Source: JAVJSF01 sp040219555 | GTDB taxonomy: Bacteria > Actinomycetota > Thermoleophilia > Miltoncostaeales > Miltoncostaeaceae | DNA length: 64,000 nucleotides | Direction: 5' to 3' | Assembly: GCA_040219555.1 (NCBI GenBank) | Contig: JAVJSF010000014.1 | Coordinates: 62,001-126,000 of the forward strand | In this document: positions 15,974-24,076 of the stretch, piece after piece | Position numbering within the stretch: the first letter of the stretch is position 1 | Layout of the letters: each line of letters opens with the position of its first letter | Notes under the pieces: generated by a model | Told to the model about the DNA's origin: nothing | Databases searched by the model: none | Seen by the model: only the letters and a program-made list of their open reading frames with translations | Made by a program: the position numbers and the translations under genes

Positions 15974-17059
15974 TCATCTCAGGCCGGGCACCCTCCGCCC
16001 CCAGGCGACACCCGAGCTCCAGTAGTTCTCCAGGTGGCTGACGGTGGGGCCGCCGCGCGATCCCGAGGAGTGGACGATCCAGCCGCCCCCCAGAGCGATG
16101 CCGACGTGGCTGATGGCCCCGCGCGGGGTGCGCGGTCCCTCGGAGCCGAAGAAGATCAGGTCCCCGGCGCGCGCCTGGTCGGGCTCGATGCGCGCCGCCA
16201 GCGACTCGTGGGCCATGTCGTCGGCGGTGCGCCCCCGCAGGGCGGGCCCGGTGGCCAGGCCCCGGGTGGTGCGGGCGCCCTTGAAGGTCCACCACACCAG
16301 GCCCGAGCAGTCGAAGCCGGCGGCGCCCTGCCAGCCCCAGGGGGAGCGCCGGCCGGGCCAGTCGCCGCCCCACACGTATGGGCGGCCCACCTGGGCGAAG
16401 GCGGCCTGAACCGCCGAGCGCTCGGCGCTCGTCATCTGCGGCAGCGAGATGTCGCGGTAGCGCTCCAGGCCCGCCAGCCGCCACTCCGACAGGTCGTCCA
16501 GGGCGCTCGCCATGTGGGCCAGATCGGCCATCCGCAGGCGCTGGGCGCGTCCCCGCTCCTGGTCGTCGTGCTCGGCGGGGTGGTTGACCACCAGGCCCAG
16601 CTCGCGCACCAGCACCTCGGCGCCGAAGTAGCGGGGCACGCGCAGGCGGGTGCCGTCGGCGGTGTGGATGCGGTGCAGGCCGCGCAACTCGCGGACCAGG
16701 CCGAGGGCCCGCACCACGCGGACGTGCGCGGCCCACACCGACACCGGGCGCGTGGGGTCGGCCACCGGGCGGAACGGCAGGTCCAGGCGGGTGAGCACGG
16801 CCTCCAGGTCGCCCCAGGTGGCGTCGCGGTCCAGGGCCGCGGCGTCGCTGCCGGACCAGGCGCCGTCGCGCACCAGGCGCATGGCGGCGGGGCGCAGCCA
16901 GGCGAAGGCGTCGGCGCTCGTGGCGTGCGCGCGCGCCGGGGAGGCCGCCGGCCCGGACGGCTGAGGGGCGGCGGGGGCCGGCGCGAGGGGGGCGGCGGCC
17001 AGAGCGGCGCAGGCCAGCATGGCGGCCAGCGCGGGGCGGAGGCGGATGAGGCGGGGCAT
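15974..17059 (-). CDS. Secreted NlpC/P60-family cell-wall hydrolase
   Basis: A 361-residue protein with a signal peptide (RLIRLRPALAAMLACAALAAAPLAPA, in two stretches). A ~190-residue unassigned middle region follows. The C-terminal NlpC/P60 domain has the catalytic Cys in AGFDCSGLV, His in AISHVGIAL and a third polar residue in WIVHSSG. These papain-like enzymes cut gamma-glutamyl or D-amino-acid peptide bonds in peptidoglycan. The middle contains GDWPGRRSPWGWQG, an active-site-lining insert. ATG 17059 gives the best signal peptide; no strong ribosome site is seen. Confidence 0.88.
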   Translation of the reverse strand: MPRLIRLRPALAAMLACAALAAAPLAPAPAAPQPSGPAASPARAHATSADAFAWLRPAAMRLVRDGAWSGSDAAALDRDATWGDLEAVLTRLDLPFRPVADPTRPVSVWAAHVRVVRALGLVRELRGLHRIHTADGTRLRVPRYFGAEVLVRELGLVVNHPAEHDDQERGRAQRLRMADLAHMASALDDLSEWRLAGLERYRDISLPQMTSAERSAVQAAFAQVGRPYVWGGDWPGRRSPWGWQGAAGFDCSGLVWWTFKGARTTRGLATGPALRGRTADDMAHESLAARIEPDQARAGDLIFFGSEGPRTPRGAISHVGIALGGGWIVHSSGSRGGPTVSHLENYWSSGVAWGRRVPGLR

Positions 17060-17176
17060 GGTGACAATCTCGGCAGGCCCGGTCGATCCCTTCACGTTCC
17101 GCGGCGGTGTCGGTTCTCTGTCACCACCATCTGCCACCATGGGTCCACGATGCGTTGGTTCCGAAAGAGGAAGTGC

Positions 17177-17593
17177 ATGGCCGAAGACACCCCTGCCAAG
17201 CGCAGCCTGAAGGAGCGGCTGACGCCCGAGCAGTACGAGATCACCCAGTGCGCCGGCACCGAGCCCGCGTTCTCGGGCATCTACTGGGACCACCACGACG
17301 ACGGCATGTACCGCTGCGTGGTCTGCCAGGCCGAGCTGTTCGACTCGGGCACCAAGTTCGAGTCGGGCTCCGGGTGGCCCAGCTTCTATGAGGCCGCCGC
17401 CGAGGGCCGGGTGGCCCACCGGCGCGATGTCAGCTACGGCATGGTGCGCGAGGAGGTGCTCTGCGCCAACTGCGGGGCGCACCTGGGCCACGTGTTCCCC
17501 GACGGGCCGCAGCCCACCGGGCAGCGGTTCTGCATCAACTCCGCCTCGCTCGACTTCGCCGGCCGCAAGGATGCGGCGGAGGGGGAGGGGTAG
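17177..17593 (+). CDS. msrB: Peptide-methionine (R)-S-oxide reductase
   Basis: A 138-residue MsrB that reduces methionine-R-sulfoxide in proteins. The zinc cysteines are in CVVCQAE and CANCGAHLGHVF. The catalytic Cys is in QRFCINSASLDF. The fold signature SGSGWPSFYE is intact. ATG 17177 has AGAGGAAG just before it; an upstream ATG (17150) would add a short basic stretch without homology. Length is standard. Confidence 0.95.
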   Translation: MAEDTPAKRSLKERLTPEQYEITQCAGTEPAFSGIYWDHHDDGMYRCVVCQAELFDSGTKFESGSGWPSFYEAAAEGRVAHRRDVSYGMVREEVLCANCGAHLGHVFPDGPQPTGQRFCINSASLDFAGRKDAAEGEG

Positions 17594-17610
17594 CCGTCAC
17601 GGCGCTGGCC

Positions 17611-18723
17611 ATGGCGGCGCTGGCCGCGGCCGTCGCCGGCGCGGCGGCGGGGGCGGTGGGTGGCACCCCGCCGGCCGGCGCCCTCGCGGCGGCGACCCCG
17701 GCTCCGGCCGAGGCGCCCGCCCGCCCGCCGGCCACCCTCGCCCAGTTGGCGGGGCAGCGGATGGTCGTCGGCTTCCCAGGCACCACCGTGCCGGCCTCGC
17801 TGGCCCGCAGCATCCGCCGCGGCGAGACCGGCGCCGTGATCCTGATGGGCGGCAACGTGCGCAGCCGCTCGCAGGTGGTGCGCCTGACCGCGGATCTGCA
17901 GTCCATCCCGCGCCCCGCCGCCGTGGACGCGCCGCTGCTGATCGTGACCGACCAGGAGGGCGGCCAGGTGCGCCGTATCCCCGGGCCCCCCGGCAGGAGC
18001 GCCGTGCAGATGGGGCGCGGATCGGTCGCCTCCACCCGGGCGACAGGGCGGGCCACCGGGCGACTGCTGGCGGGCCTCGGCATCGGGGCGGCGCTGTCGC
18101 CGGTGGCCGACGTGGCGCGCCCGGGGTCGGTGCTGGAGCGCTTCGGGCGCACCTTCGGCCGCACCCGCGGCCGGGTGGCCGCGCACTCGGTGGCCTTCGC
18201 GCGCGGCCTGCGCGAGGGAGGGGCGCTGGCCACGGCCAAGCACTTCCCGGGTCTGGGCGTTGCGCGGGTGAACACCGACGACGCCCCCGTGGCGGTGCGC
18301 CGCTCGCGCCGCGAACTGGAGCGGGTCGACCTGGCGCCGTTCCGCGCGCTCATCCGGGCGCGGGTGCCGATGGTGATGAGCGCCTCGGCGTCCTACCCGG
18401 CGCTCGGCTCGCCCGGGCCGGCGCTGCTGACGCGCCGCGTGGTGACGGGGCTGCTGCGCAACCGTCTGGGCTTCGACGGCGTGGTGATCACCGACGCGCT
18501 CGACACGCCGGCGCTGGGCGCCGTGGGCCCCGACCGCGCGGTGGCCGTCCGTGCCGCTCGTGCCGGGAACGACCTTCTGATCTACATCGACCCCGCTCGC
18601 GGCGCGGCCGCGGCCCGCGGGCTGCGGGCGGCGCTGGGCTCGGGCCGGCTGGACCGAGACGAGGCCGAGCGCTCCCTGGAGCGGGTGCTGGCACTGCGGG
18701 AGACCCTGGCCGCCGGCGGGTAG
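17611..18723 (+). CDS. Secreted glycoside hydrolase family 3 protein (NagZ-like)
   Basis: A 370-residue exported protein. An Ala-rich signal segment (1-30) and a Pro/Ala linker precede a GH3 N-terminal barrel: TDQEGGQVRR, then KHFPG and the nucleophile Asp in VVITDALDTPAL. NagZ-type beta-N-acetylglucosaminidases use an Asp-His dyad in the loop after KHFPGHG. Here the loop reads KHFPGLGVARVNTDDAP, so both the usual GHG histidine and the dyad His seem absent. Activity may be altered. The start is uncertain: GGAGGGG lies about 20 bases upstream of ATG 17611. Confidence 0.82.
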   Translation: MAALAAAVAGAAAGAVGGTPPAGALAAATPAPAEAPARPPATLAQLAGQRMVVGFPGTTVPASLARSIRRGETGAVILMGGNVRSRSQVVRLTADLQSIPRPAAVDAPLLIVTDQEGGQVRRIPGPPGRSAVQMGRGSVASTRATGRATGRLLAGLGIGAALSPVADVARPGSVLERFGRTFGRTRGRVAAHSVAFARGLREGGALATAKHFPGLGVARVNTDDAPVAVRRSRRELERVDLAPFRALIRARVPMVMSASASYPALGSPGPALLTRRVVTGLLRNRLGFDGVVITDALDTPALGAVGPDRAVAVRAARAGNDLLIYIDPARGAAAARGLRAALGSGRLDRDEAERSLERVLALRETLAAGG

Positions 18724-18728
18724 GGCGG

Positions 18729-18734
18729 TAACAT
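18729..18734 (+). promoter_or_regulatory. Putative -10 box TAACAT of tRNA-Thr
   Basis: Identical to the box before tRNA-Gly and at nearly the same distance (nine bases) from the tRNA. Confidence 0.45.
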
Positions 18735-18743
18735 CCCGACCGC

Positions 18744-18817
18744 GCCGGAGTAGCTCAGTTGGCCAGAGCAGCCGCCTTGTAAGCGGCAGGTCAGGGGTTC
18801 GAATCCCCTCTCCGGCT
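18744..18817 (+). tRNA. tRNA-Thr (anticodon TGT)
   Basis: The acceptor GCCGGAG pairs with CTCCGGC. The anticodon stem GCCGC/GCGGC encloses CTTGTAA with TGT as anticodon. The T arm has GGGGTTCGAATCCCC. The discriminator is T. Lower-G+C foreign-looking DNA begins directly after its 3' end. Confidence 0.96.
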
Positions 18818-18953
18818 TCAAGGGTTCCATCTGCCTGGGGTTCTCTTTGTCCGACATGGCTCGGAGGCGTCTCGCGCACATTGGGCCACCTTTCGAAGCG
18901 TTGGCACGGCCTGGGACCTTTGGGGCGCTGCGGGGAGGGAAGCGTGTGCCGGT

Positions 18954-19986
18954 ATGGCCTTGGCCCTGACCATGGGCGATACTGGTCGCTCTGTGTCGCG
19001 TCGGATCGAATACGAGCACCTGCCTACGTCTGATCTGGTCGTCGGTGCCGTCTATGCGCAGGGTCCCCAGGCATCGGTCGCCGCGGAGCCCTTGCACCGC
19101 CTGCTTCCGGGTGTAGGCAATCAGGGCGGTTTCCGGGCCGCGGGAAGCGTGGCCTTGGGAACGGTCCGCTACGTGGCTATCTACACCTCAGGCGAGGATC
19201 CGGACTGGCCGGATCGGCTCGACGAGGAGACCGGGCTCTTTAGCTACTTCGGCGACAACAAGCGCCCGGGAGCGGACCTACACGCAACCACCCGAAGTGG
19301 CAACCGCCTGCTCCAGCGTTGCTTCGATGCCCTGCATGGTGAGCCTCCGGCGAGGTCTTCGGTACCGCCGTTTCTGGTGTTCGCCAAGGCAACTCCGGGA
19401 GGGAACCGCGACGCCGTCTTTCTCGGTCTCGCCGTACCCGGTGGCCGCGATGTGCCTCCGAGCGCTGATCTTGTCGCGCTCTGGCGTACGACCGCGGGCG
19501 AGCGCTTTCAGAACTACAGGGCGACGTTTACGATCCTCGACGTCGCAGTCGTCTCCAGGGATTGGATGAATGAGCTGGCCGACGGCATCGCTCTGGGCCC
19601 CGCTTGCCCAGACGCCTTTAGGCGCTTCGTCCAGGAGGGCGCCTACGACCCGCTGGAGGCGCCACGAACGCGGCAGTTCCGTAGGCCCAGTGACCAGGCG
19701 CCTTCCAAGGAGTGGGGCCGCGCGCTTGTGCAATCGGTGTACGAGTACTTCGCGTCGGACCCCTATGCCTTTGAGGCCTGCGCGATCGAGCTCTGGAAGA
19801 TGGCGACCGGCGGCGCGGTCACCTTCATCGAAGGTACGCGTAGAAGCGCGGACGGCGGGCGCGATGCGGTCGGCCTCTACTCCTTGGGACCGCCCGGGGA
19901 CCCGATCCACCTGGACTTCAGCCTCGAGGCCAAGTGCTATGCCCCAACAAACCACGCCGGCGTGCGGGACGTCGCCCGGCGCGCGC
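18954..19986 (+). pseudogene. Truncated AspBHI/Mrr-like modification-dependent restriction endonuclease
   Basis: About 340 residues. The N-terminal part (from IEYEHLPTSDLVVGAVYAQG through SYFGDNKRPGADLH) looks like the SRA-like 5-methylcytosine-reading domain of AspBHI. The C-terminal part begins a PD-(D/E)xK Mrr-type nuclease: Asp in ADGGRDAVG and E-x-K in FSLEAKCY. Homology stops after GVRDVAR, where such enzymes continue into a long helix/strand block. The frame then runs through unrelated Arg-rich residues to a stop at 20243. Base composition is clearly lower in G+C than the flanks, suggesting transfer. Start at ATG 18954 or 18972. Confidence 0.65.
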
Positions 19987-20355
19987 GCCCGGCACGGCGA
20001 CCCATCGGGAGACGATCTCGGCGCGGCGGCGCACCGCGATCTACTGAGCGGCCTCGAGGGGCGCGTGGCTCAGGTCCATTCCGACCTCACCCAGTTCCCC
20101 GTCGCCTACTACTTCGAGTCCTCCGACCCGCGCAACTCGCTGGCGCACGCACTGCCCGCCCTGTTCGACGAGGCCGACCGGTCCCGGGCGTCCCCCGATC
20201 CGGACGTCCGCTTCGCCGCCGAGCGCTTGCGCATCGCGCTTGAGCGCCTGGCCGAGGTGATCGGCGGTTCCCTCCAGCGCAGACCGGACGACCCGCCGGC
20301 GCGGGTGGTCGCTCGGCTGCAGGAGGAGCGGGCGCCGGCGTACCGCAGTTCCTGA
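19987..20355 (+). pseudogene. C-terminal fragment of a resident gene (possibly ion-channel-like)
   Basis: In a different frame from the endonuclease, high-G+C coding sequence runs for 123 codons to TGA 20353-20355: about HRDLLSGLEGRVAQVHSDL, then a Tyr/Phe/Ser stretch (VAYYFESSDPRNSLAHALP) and a helical end. It has no start and no N-terminus of its own. By eye it recalls the cytoplasmic tail of potassium-channel-family proteins; I hold that loosely. The G+C jump at about 19,980-19,990 marks the junction. Confidence 0.5.
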
Positions 20356-20419
20356 GCCGGCACGGCGTGTCGGCCGCCATCCGGCACCCTTCGTCCGCCC
20401 CGTCTGAGACGCTTCGGGC

Positions 20420-21178
20420 ATGACCATGATCATCATCGGTGCCCTCGTCCTGCTCGTGTCGGCCACCCTCCTCGCGTGGCTGGCCCGGCGCGCCTCCGCG
20501 CGGGCGGAGGCCTTCGCCGAGGTGCCCCGCTACGACTGCGCCCAGGTGGCCGAGCATGGCGAGGCGGCACCCGGCATGCGCGTCAGCGTCTCGGGGCGGG
20601 CCGAGCCCGGCGCGAAGCCGCTCACGGCGCCGGCCAGCGGGCGCGAGTGCGTCTGGTACCGCCTGGTCATCAGCGAGCGCCACCGGGAGGTGCACCGCGA
20701 CTCGAAGGGCAACACACGCCCGCGCATCGTCGAGCGCCAGGTCAGCGAGGAGCGCTCGCACGACGCCTTCGCGGTGGCCGATGCCAGCGGCCGGGTGCTG
20801 GTGGACCCCGACGGGGCCGACATCGATGACCCCGTGGAGACGGTGGACCGGGTGGAGTCGGTCTCATCGGGCGCCGGCATGAACCTGTCGCTGGGCACGT
20901 TCACGTTCAACATCGGCGGCTCCAGCAGCCTGGTGGGCGTGCGCACGCGCGAGCACATCCTCCCCGTGGGCGAGGAGCTCTACGCGCTGGCCGGCGCCGG
21001 CCAGCGGGACGGACACGCCGTGCTCGGTCGTCCGAACGAGGGGGCGTTCGTCGTCTCCACCCGCTCCTCTGACGAGCTCGAGAAGCGGGCGCGGCGCGTG
21101 ATGTGGGCCTGGACGGCGGCCGTCTTCCTGGGATCTGCTGCCGGAGCGGCGCTGATCGTCGGCGGCCTGATGTCCTGA
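20420..21178 (+). CDS. GIDE-domain membrane protein
   Basis: A 252-residue protein with one membrane span at each end (about 3-22 and 228-250) and a soluble middle. The middle matches the GIDE domain: PGMRVSVSGRAEPGAKPLTAPASGRECVWY, split as VSVSGRAEPG / LTAPASGRECVWYRL, then FAVADASGRVLVDPDGA. In eukaryotes this domain is found in MUL1-type ubiquitin ligases; bacterial copies lack the RING finger and their role is unknown. ATG 20420 fits the first membrane segment. It stands alone between the broken endonuclease region and a convergent lipoprotein gene. Confidence 0.75.
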   Translation: MTMIIIGALVLLVSATLLAWLARRASARAEAFAEVPRYDCAQVAEHGEAAPGMRVSVSGRAEPGAKPLTAPASGRECVWYRLVISERHREVHRDSKGNTRPRIVERQVSEERSHDAFAVADASGRVLVDPDGADIDDPVETVDRVESVSSGAGMNLSLGTFTFNIGGSSSLVGVRTREHILPVGEELYALAGAGQRDGHAVLGRPNEGAFVVSTRSSDELEKRARRVMWAWTAAVFLGSAAGAALIVGGLMS

Positions 21179-21211
21179 TCCGCCCCGGGGTGTGGCGGGC
21201 GGCCCGCGCGC

Positions 21212-21895
21212 CTACTCCAGCCCGGTGAACACCCAGTCGTCCTCCTCCACCAGCCCGTGGCAGCTCCAGCAGGTGGCGTCCTGCAGGCTGGCGTCGGTGG
21301 CGAACGACTGGTCGGCGCTGTCGCGCTTCCACTCGATGAACTGCCAGTCGCCGTGGGCCGGATCGCTGCCGGCGATCTTGCGCATGACGGCGATCAGCGT
21401 GATGGTGTCACCGGTGCTGCCGGTCTTCAGGAGGATCGTGCCGTCGGGGTAGGGCAGGCGCTGCGCGCCGCCGGTCCCGGTGATCTGCTGGCGCGTGCGG
21501 TTGACGTACACCTGCTTGGTCGAGAGGTGCGCGTCGAAGCCGACCTGCTGGCTGTCGGCCGAATTGGGCGGGATCGGTTCGGCGTTCAGCCGCAGCCAGC
21601 GCTGGAAGCCGGCCGTGTAGGCGGGCAGCCCCGGGAGCGCCCGCGGCCTGGGCGGGGGCGTCGGGGCCGGGCGGGTGGTCGCGGGGGCGGTGGTGGGCGG
21701 CTCCGGCTCCGGCTCCGGCTCCGGCGCGGTCTGCGGCGGCTCGCCGGTGGTTGCGGGGCCCGTGTCCTCGGCCACCGTCGGCGTCGTGGCCGGCGCCTCA
21801 CCCGAGTCGCCGTCGTCGCCCGAGCCGCAGGCCGCGCCGGTCAGCGCCACCAGCGCCACCGCGGCGAGGCCCGCCAGCGTGCGAACCCGTGTCAT
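21212..21895 (-). CDS. P460-type c-haem lipoprotein
   Basis: A 227-residue exported protein. A lipoprotein signal ends LTGAAC (lipid Cys about residue 23). A ~70-residue low-complexity linker rich in Thr, Pro, Glu follows (EPEPEPEP is encoded by GGCTCC repeats). The C-terminal ~135 residues look like a cytochrome P460 domain: NRTRQQITG, LPYPDGTILLKTG, and the haem site CWSCH near the end followed by DDWVFTGLE. GGGGAG lies before the ATG. P460 proteins oxidise hydroxylamine or detoxify NO-related compounds in some species; here the role is unknown. Confidence 0.75.
   Translation of the reverse strand: MTRVRTLAGLAAVALVALTGAACGSGDDGDSGEAPATTPTVAEDTGPATTGEPPQTAPEPEPEPEPPTTAPATTRPAPTPPPRPRALPGLPAYTAGFQRWLRLNAEPIPPNSADSQQVGFDAHLSTKQVYVNRTRQQITGTGGAQRLPYPDGTILLKTGSTGDTITLIAVMRKIAGSDPAHGDWQFIEWKRDSADQSFATDASLQDATCWSCHGLVEEDDWVFTGLE
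21699..21722. repeat. Four tandem GGCTCC hexamers inside the P460 gene
   Basis: Four perfect six-base units encode the Glu-Pro linker on the reverse strand. Copy number could vary between strains without breaking the frame. Confidence 0.8.
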
Positions 21896-21976
21896 GTCCC
21901 ATCTCCCCGGTCCGTGGACATCGCCCGCATGATCGCGGCGATGTGTGAACGGATCCTTACAGGGCGGCGGGGATCC

Positions 21977-22483
21977 TCAGGAGCCGGCGCCGGCCTGGTC
22001 GGCGTGCGGGCACGAGCCCTGATCGCCCTCGCGGGGCAGGCGCTCGAGCAACTCGCCCAGCCGGTCCGCCTCCTGGGAGGTGAAGCGCTCCTGGAAGAGG
22101 GCGTCGATGGCCGCCAGGTGGGTGGCGGCGGCGCGGTGCAACAGCGTCCGCCCGTCGTCGGTCAGGCGCGCGTAGGTGACGCGGGCGTCCGAGGTGCACT
22201 GGGCCTTCTCCACCAGTCCGCCGGCCTCGAGCCCGTCCAGCAGGCGCGTGATGCCCGATGGCGTGAGACCCACCAGCTGGGCGAGATCGACGCGCCGCAG
22301 GTGGCCGTCTGGCGCACCCTCCAGATGGCGCAGGACCTCGAAGTCGGTGACGGTGATGCCGTGGCCGGCCTGCAGGTCGGCGTTGAACGCCCGCGTGAGC
22401 GCGGTGTGGGCGTGCAGCATGGCCACCCAGGCGCGTGCGGCGCGCCGGGCGCTCTCGGTGGTCCGCAGTGTCGTCGTCGCCAT
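21977..22483 (-). CDS. MarR-family transcriptional regulator
   Basis: A 168-residue winged-helix regulator. ITVTDFEVLRHLEGAPDG leads into the helix-turn-helix VDLAQLVGLTPSGITRLLDGLEAGGLVEK, then the wing with CTSDARVTYARLTDDG. Such proteins act as dimers that release DNA on binding small phenolic or oxidising ligands. It starts four bases after the stop of the flippase-like gene (same strand, upstream), so the two form an operon. No autoregulatory palindrome is visible. Confidence 0.88.
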   Translation of the reverse strand: MATTTLRTTESARRAARAWVAMLHAHTALTRAFNADLQAGHGITVTDFEVLRHLEGAPDGHLRRVDLAQLVGLTPSGITRLLDGLEAGGLVEKAQCTSDARVTYARLTDDGRTLLHRAAATHLAAIDALFQERFTSQEADRLGELLERLPREGDQGSCPHADQAGAGS

Positions 22484-22486
22484 CGC

Positions 22487-23524
22487 TCACCCCGCTCCGC
22501 TTGCGGGCTCAAGTGTAGCACCGTCCCCCGGAGCCAGATCCGGCGTCTCCACGGGCATGGGAGGCGGCAGCCGGCGCACCGTCAGGGCAAGCACGGCGGC
22601 GCCGGCCAGCACCACCAGGGTGCCGGTTCCCTGGATGCTGAGGCTGAAGGCGAGCGCGACCCCGGTGTCCGCGCCGAAGGCGGTCACCAGCAGCGGCACC
22701 AGCGCCAGCTCGCGCACCCCCGCACCGCCGGGGGTGATCGCGAGGACGCTGGCCACCGTGGCCACCAGATAGGCGACCGCAGCGGCCGCCGCGGGCAGGC
22801 CGAAGGCCAGGCACAGGGCCACCATCGAGACGAACCGCGTCCCGGCGGTGAGGGCCTGCAGGCCCAGCGCTCGCAGCAGGTCCGGCCGGTGGCGGAACAC
22901 CCCCGCGCCGCGCAGCACGTCGCGCAGTCCCCGCGCGGCGCGCCCGGTGGGGCGCGAGCGCACGACCCGGCGCTCCAGGGCCACGACCGCCAGGGCCGCG
23001 GCGATGCTGGCGACAAGACCCGCCGCGGCGCCCCAGCGCAGGGGGTTCAGGTCGGCGGGCAGCGGGATCACCAGCGCCAGGAGCAGCGCGCTCCCCATCC
23101 CCACCACGCCGTCCACCAACCGGAAGCCGCCGATGCTCCCGATCACCTCCGAGGTGCGACCACGCGCCTCGGGCACGCGCCGCAGCGCGGCCACCCGGAT
23201 GCCGTCGGCCACCGGGGTGGGCACCACCTCGGCGCCGGCCCGCGACAGCCAGTGGGCCCGCTGCACCTGCGCCGCGGGCGGACCGGCCCCCAGCGAGGCG
23301 CGCAGCGCACAGCCCCAGACCTGGCCCAGGAACACGAGCGAGAGCAGGTACAGCGCGCACGAGACGACCACCCATCCCACGTGGGCGCCGGCCAGAGCCT
23401 CCAGGAGGGCGGCTGGATCGATGGCGTCGCGGGCGAAGAAGGCGATCCCCGCCAGCACGGCGAGTCCGGCCAGCGCCACCAGCGCGTGCCGCATCGATCT
23501 GGGCGTGCGCCTCGGCACCCTCAC
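22487..23524 (-). CDS. Lysylphosphatidylglycerol-synthase-type (UPF0104) membrane protein
   Basis: A 345-residue integral membrane protein with about eight spans. It matches the flippase/LPG-synthase membrane domain: RAHWLSRAGAEVVPTPVADG, a conserved polar region, then the late ITPGGAGVRELALVP signature. Related proteins flip or carry lipids, and stand-alone ones are mostly uncharacterised. GTG 23524 is supported by a TACGAT -10 box seven bases upstream, which suggests a leaderless transcript. It is co-transcribed with the MarR gene. Confidence 0.82.
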   Translation of the reverse strand: MRVPRRTPRSMRHALVALAGLAVLAGIAFFARDAIDPAALLEALAGAHVGWVVVSCALYLLSLVFLGQVWGCALRASLGAGPPAAQVQRAHWLSRAGAEVVPTPVADGIRVAALRRVPEARGRTSEVIGSIGGFRLVDGVVGMGSALLLALVIPLPADLNPLRWGAAAGLVASIAAALAVVALERRVVRSRPTGRAARGLRDVLRGAGVFRHRPDLLRALGLQALTAGTRFVSMVALCLAFGLPAAAAAVAYLVATVASVLAITPGGAGVRELALVPLLVTAFGADTGVALAFSLSIQGTGTLVVLAGAAVLALTVRRLPPPMPVETPDLAPGDGATLEPASGAG

Positions 23525-23531
23525 GGCGCCG

Positions 23532-23592
23532 ATCGTAGCCGCACCCGTGCGCCCCGGCCCGGCGGACTCCCGCCGGTGAGCCCCGCTAATCT
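23532..23592. promoter_or_regulatory. Divergent leaderless promoters
   Basis: Reverse strand: TACGAT at 23537-23532, seven bases before the flippase GTG. Forward strand: TAATCT at 23587-23592, six bases before ATG 23599. Neither gene has a ribosome site. Confidence 0.45.
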
Positions 23593-23598
23593 GCCGCC

Positions 23599-24063
23599 AT
23601 GCCCGCCGTCCTCACCCCGCGTGCCCGCCATGTGGCCCTGGCGGCCGCCTGCGGTGCGGCCGGCACCGCCGCCTGGGCGGCGATCGAGCCCCCGCTGGCG
23701 CGGCGCCTGGGCCACGGGTACTCGGACGTGCGCCTGCTGGGGCGCTTCGCCGCCGGCGAGCGACTCTGGCGGCCCGCCGGCGTGGCCATCCACCTGTCCA
23801 ACGGGGCGGCCTTCGGGGCGGCGCTGGCGCTCACCGGGGCCACCACGCCCCGCCGCGCGGTGGCGCTGGTGGCCGCGGAGACTCTCGCCACCTGGCCGCT
23901 GATGGCCGTGGCCGACCGCATCCACCCGGACCGGCGCTCGGGCCGCCTGCCCCGTCTCCTGACCAGCCGCTCGGTGATGGTCCACGAGGCCATCACGCAC
24001 GCGCTCTTCGCGGCCGTGATGGCGGCACTGTTCGCCCTGATCGGACGCGGCCCCCGCCGGTGA
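23599..24063 (+). CDS. Hypothetical membrane protein (154 aa)
   Basis: A 154-residue protein with about four hydrophobic segments: 12-28, 60-80, 86-104 and 128-148. A conserved-looking HGYSDVRLLG sits between the first and second, and SVMVHEAITHALFA begins the last. The histidines near the membrane (VHE..TH) could bind metal or lipid, but I recognise no family with certainty. It diverges from the flippase-like gene and runs into the AI-2E transporter gene 13 bases later, so it may share a membrane-related role. Confidence 0.7.
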   Translation: MPAVLTPRARHVALAAACGAAGTAAWAAIEPPLARRLGHGYSDVRLLGRFAAGERLWRPAGVAIHLSNGAAFGAALALTGATTPRRAVALVAAETLATWPLMAVADRIHPDRRSGRLPRLLTSRSVMVHEAITHALFAAVMAALFALIGRGPRR

Positions 24064-24076
24064 GCGCCGCGGGCGC

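Noticed and set aside
16044..17593. Long forward frame joining the region opposite the NlpC/P60 gene to msrB
   Set aside because: The part before 17177 is antisense to a signal-peptide-bearing hydrolase and has no homology; msrB has its own start and AGAGGAAG site.
18582..19097. Reverse-strand frame containing ERGFEPLTCRLQ across tRNA-Thr
   Set aside because: This peptide is the well-known false translation of a tRNA antisense strand; the same artefact occurs over tRNA-Arg (37,524-37,946) and in the reverse frame near 17,434-18,879.
18744..20060. Integrative element with att direct repeats flanking the endonuclease
   Set aside because: I looked for a copy of the tRNA-Thr 3' end near the right junction and found none; there is also no integrase or transposase in the window.
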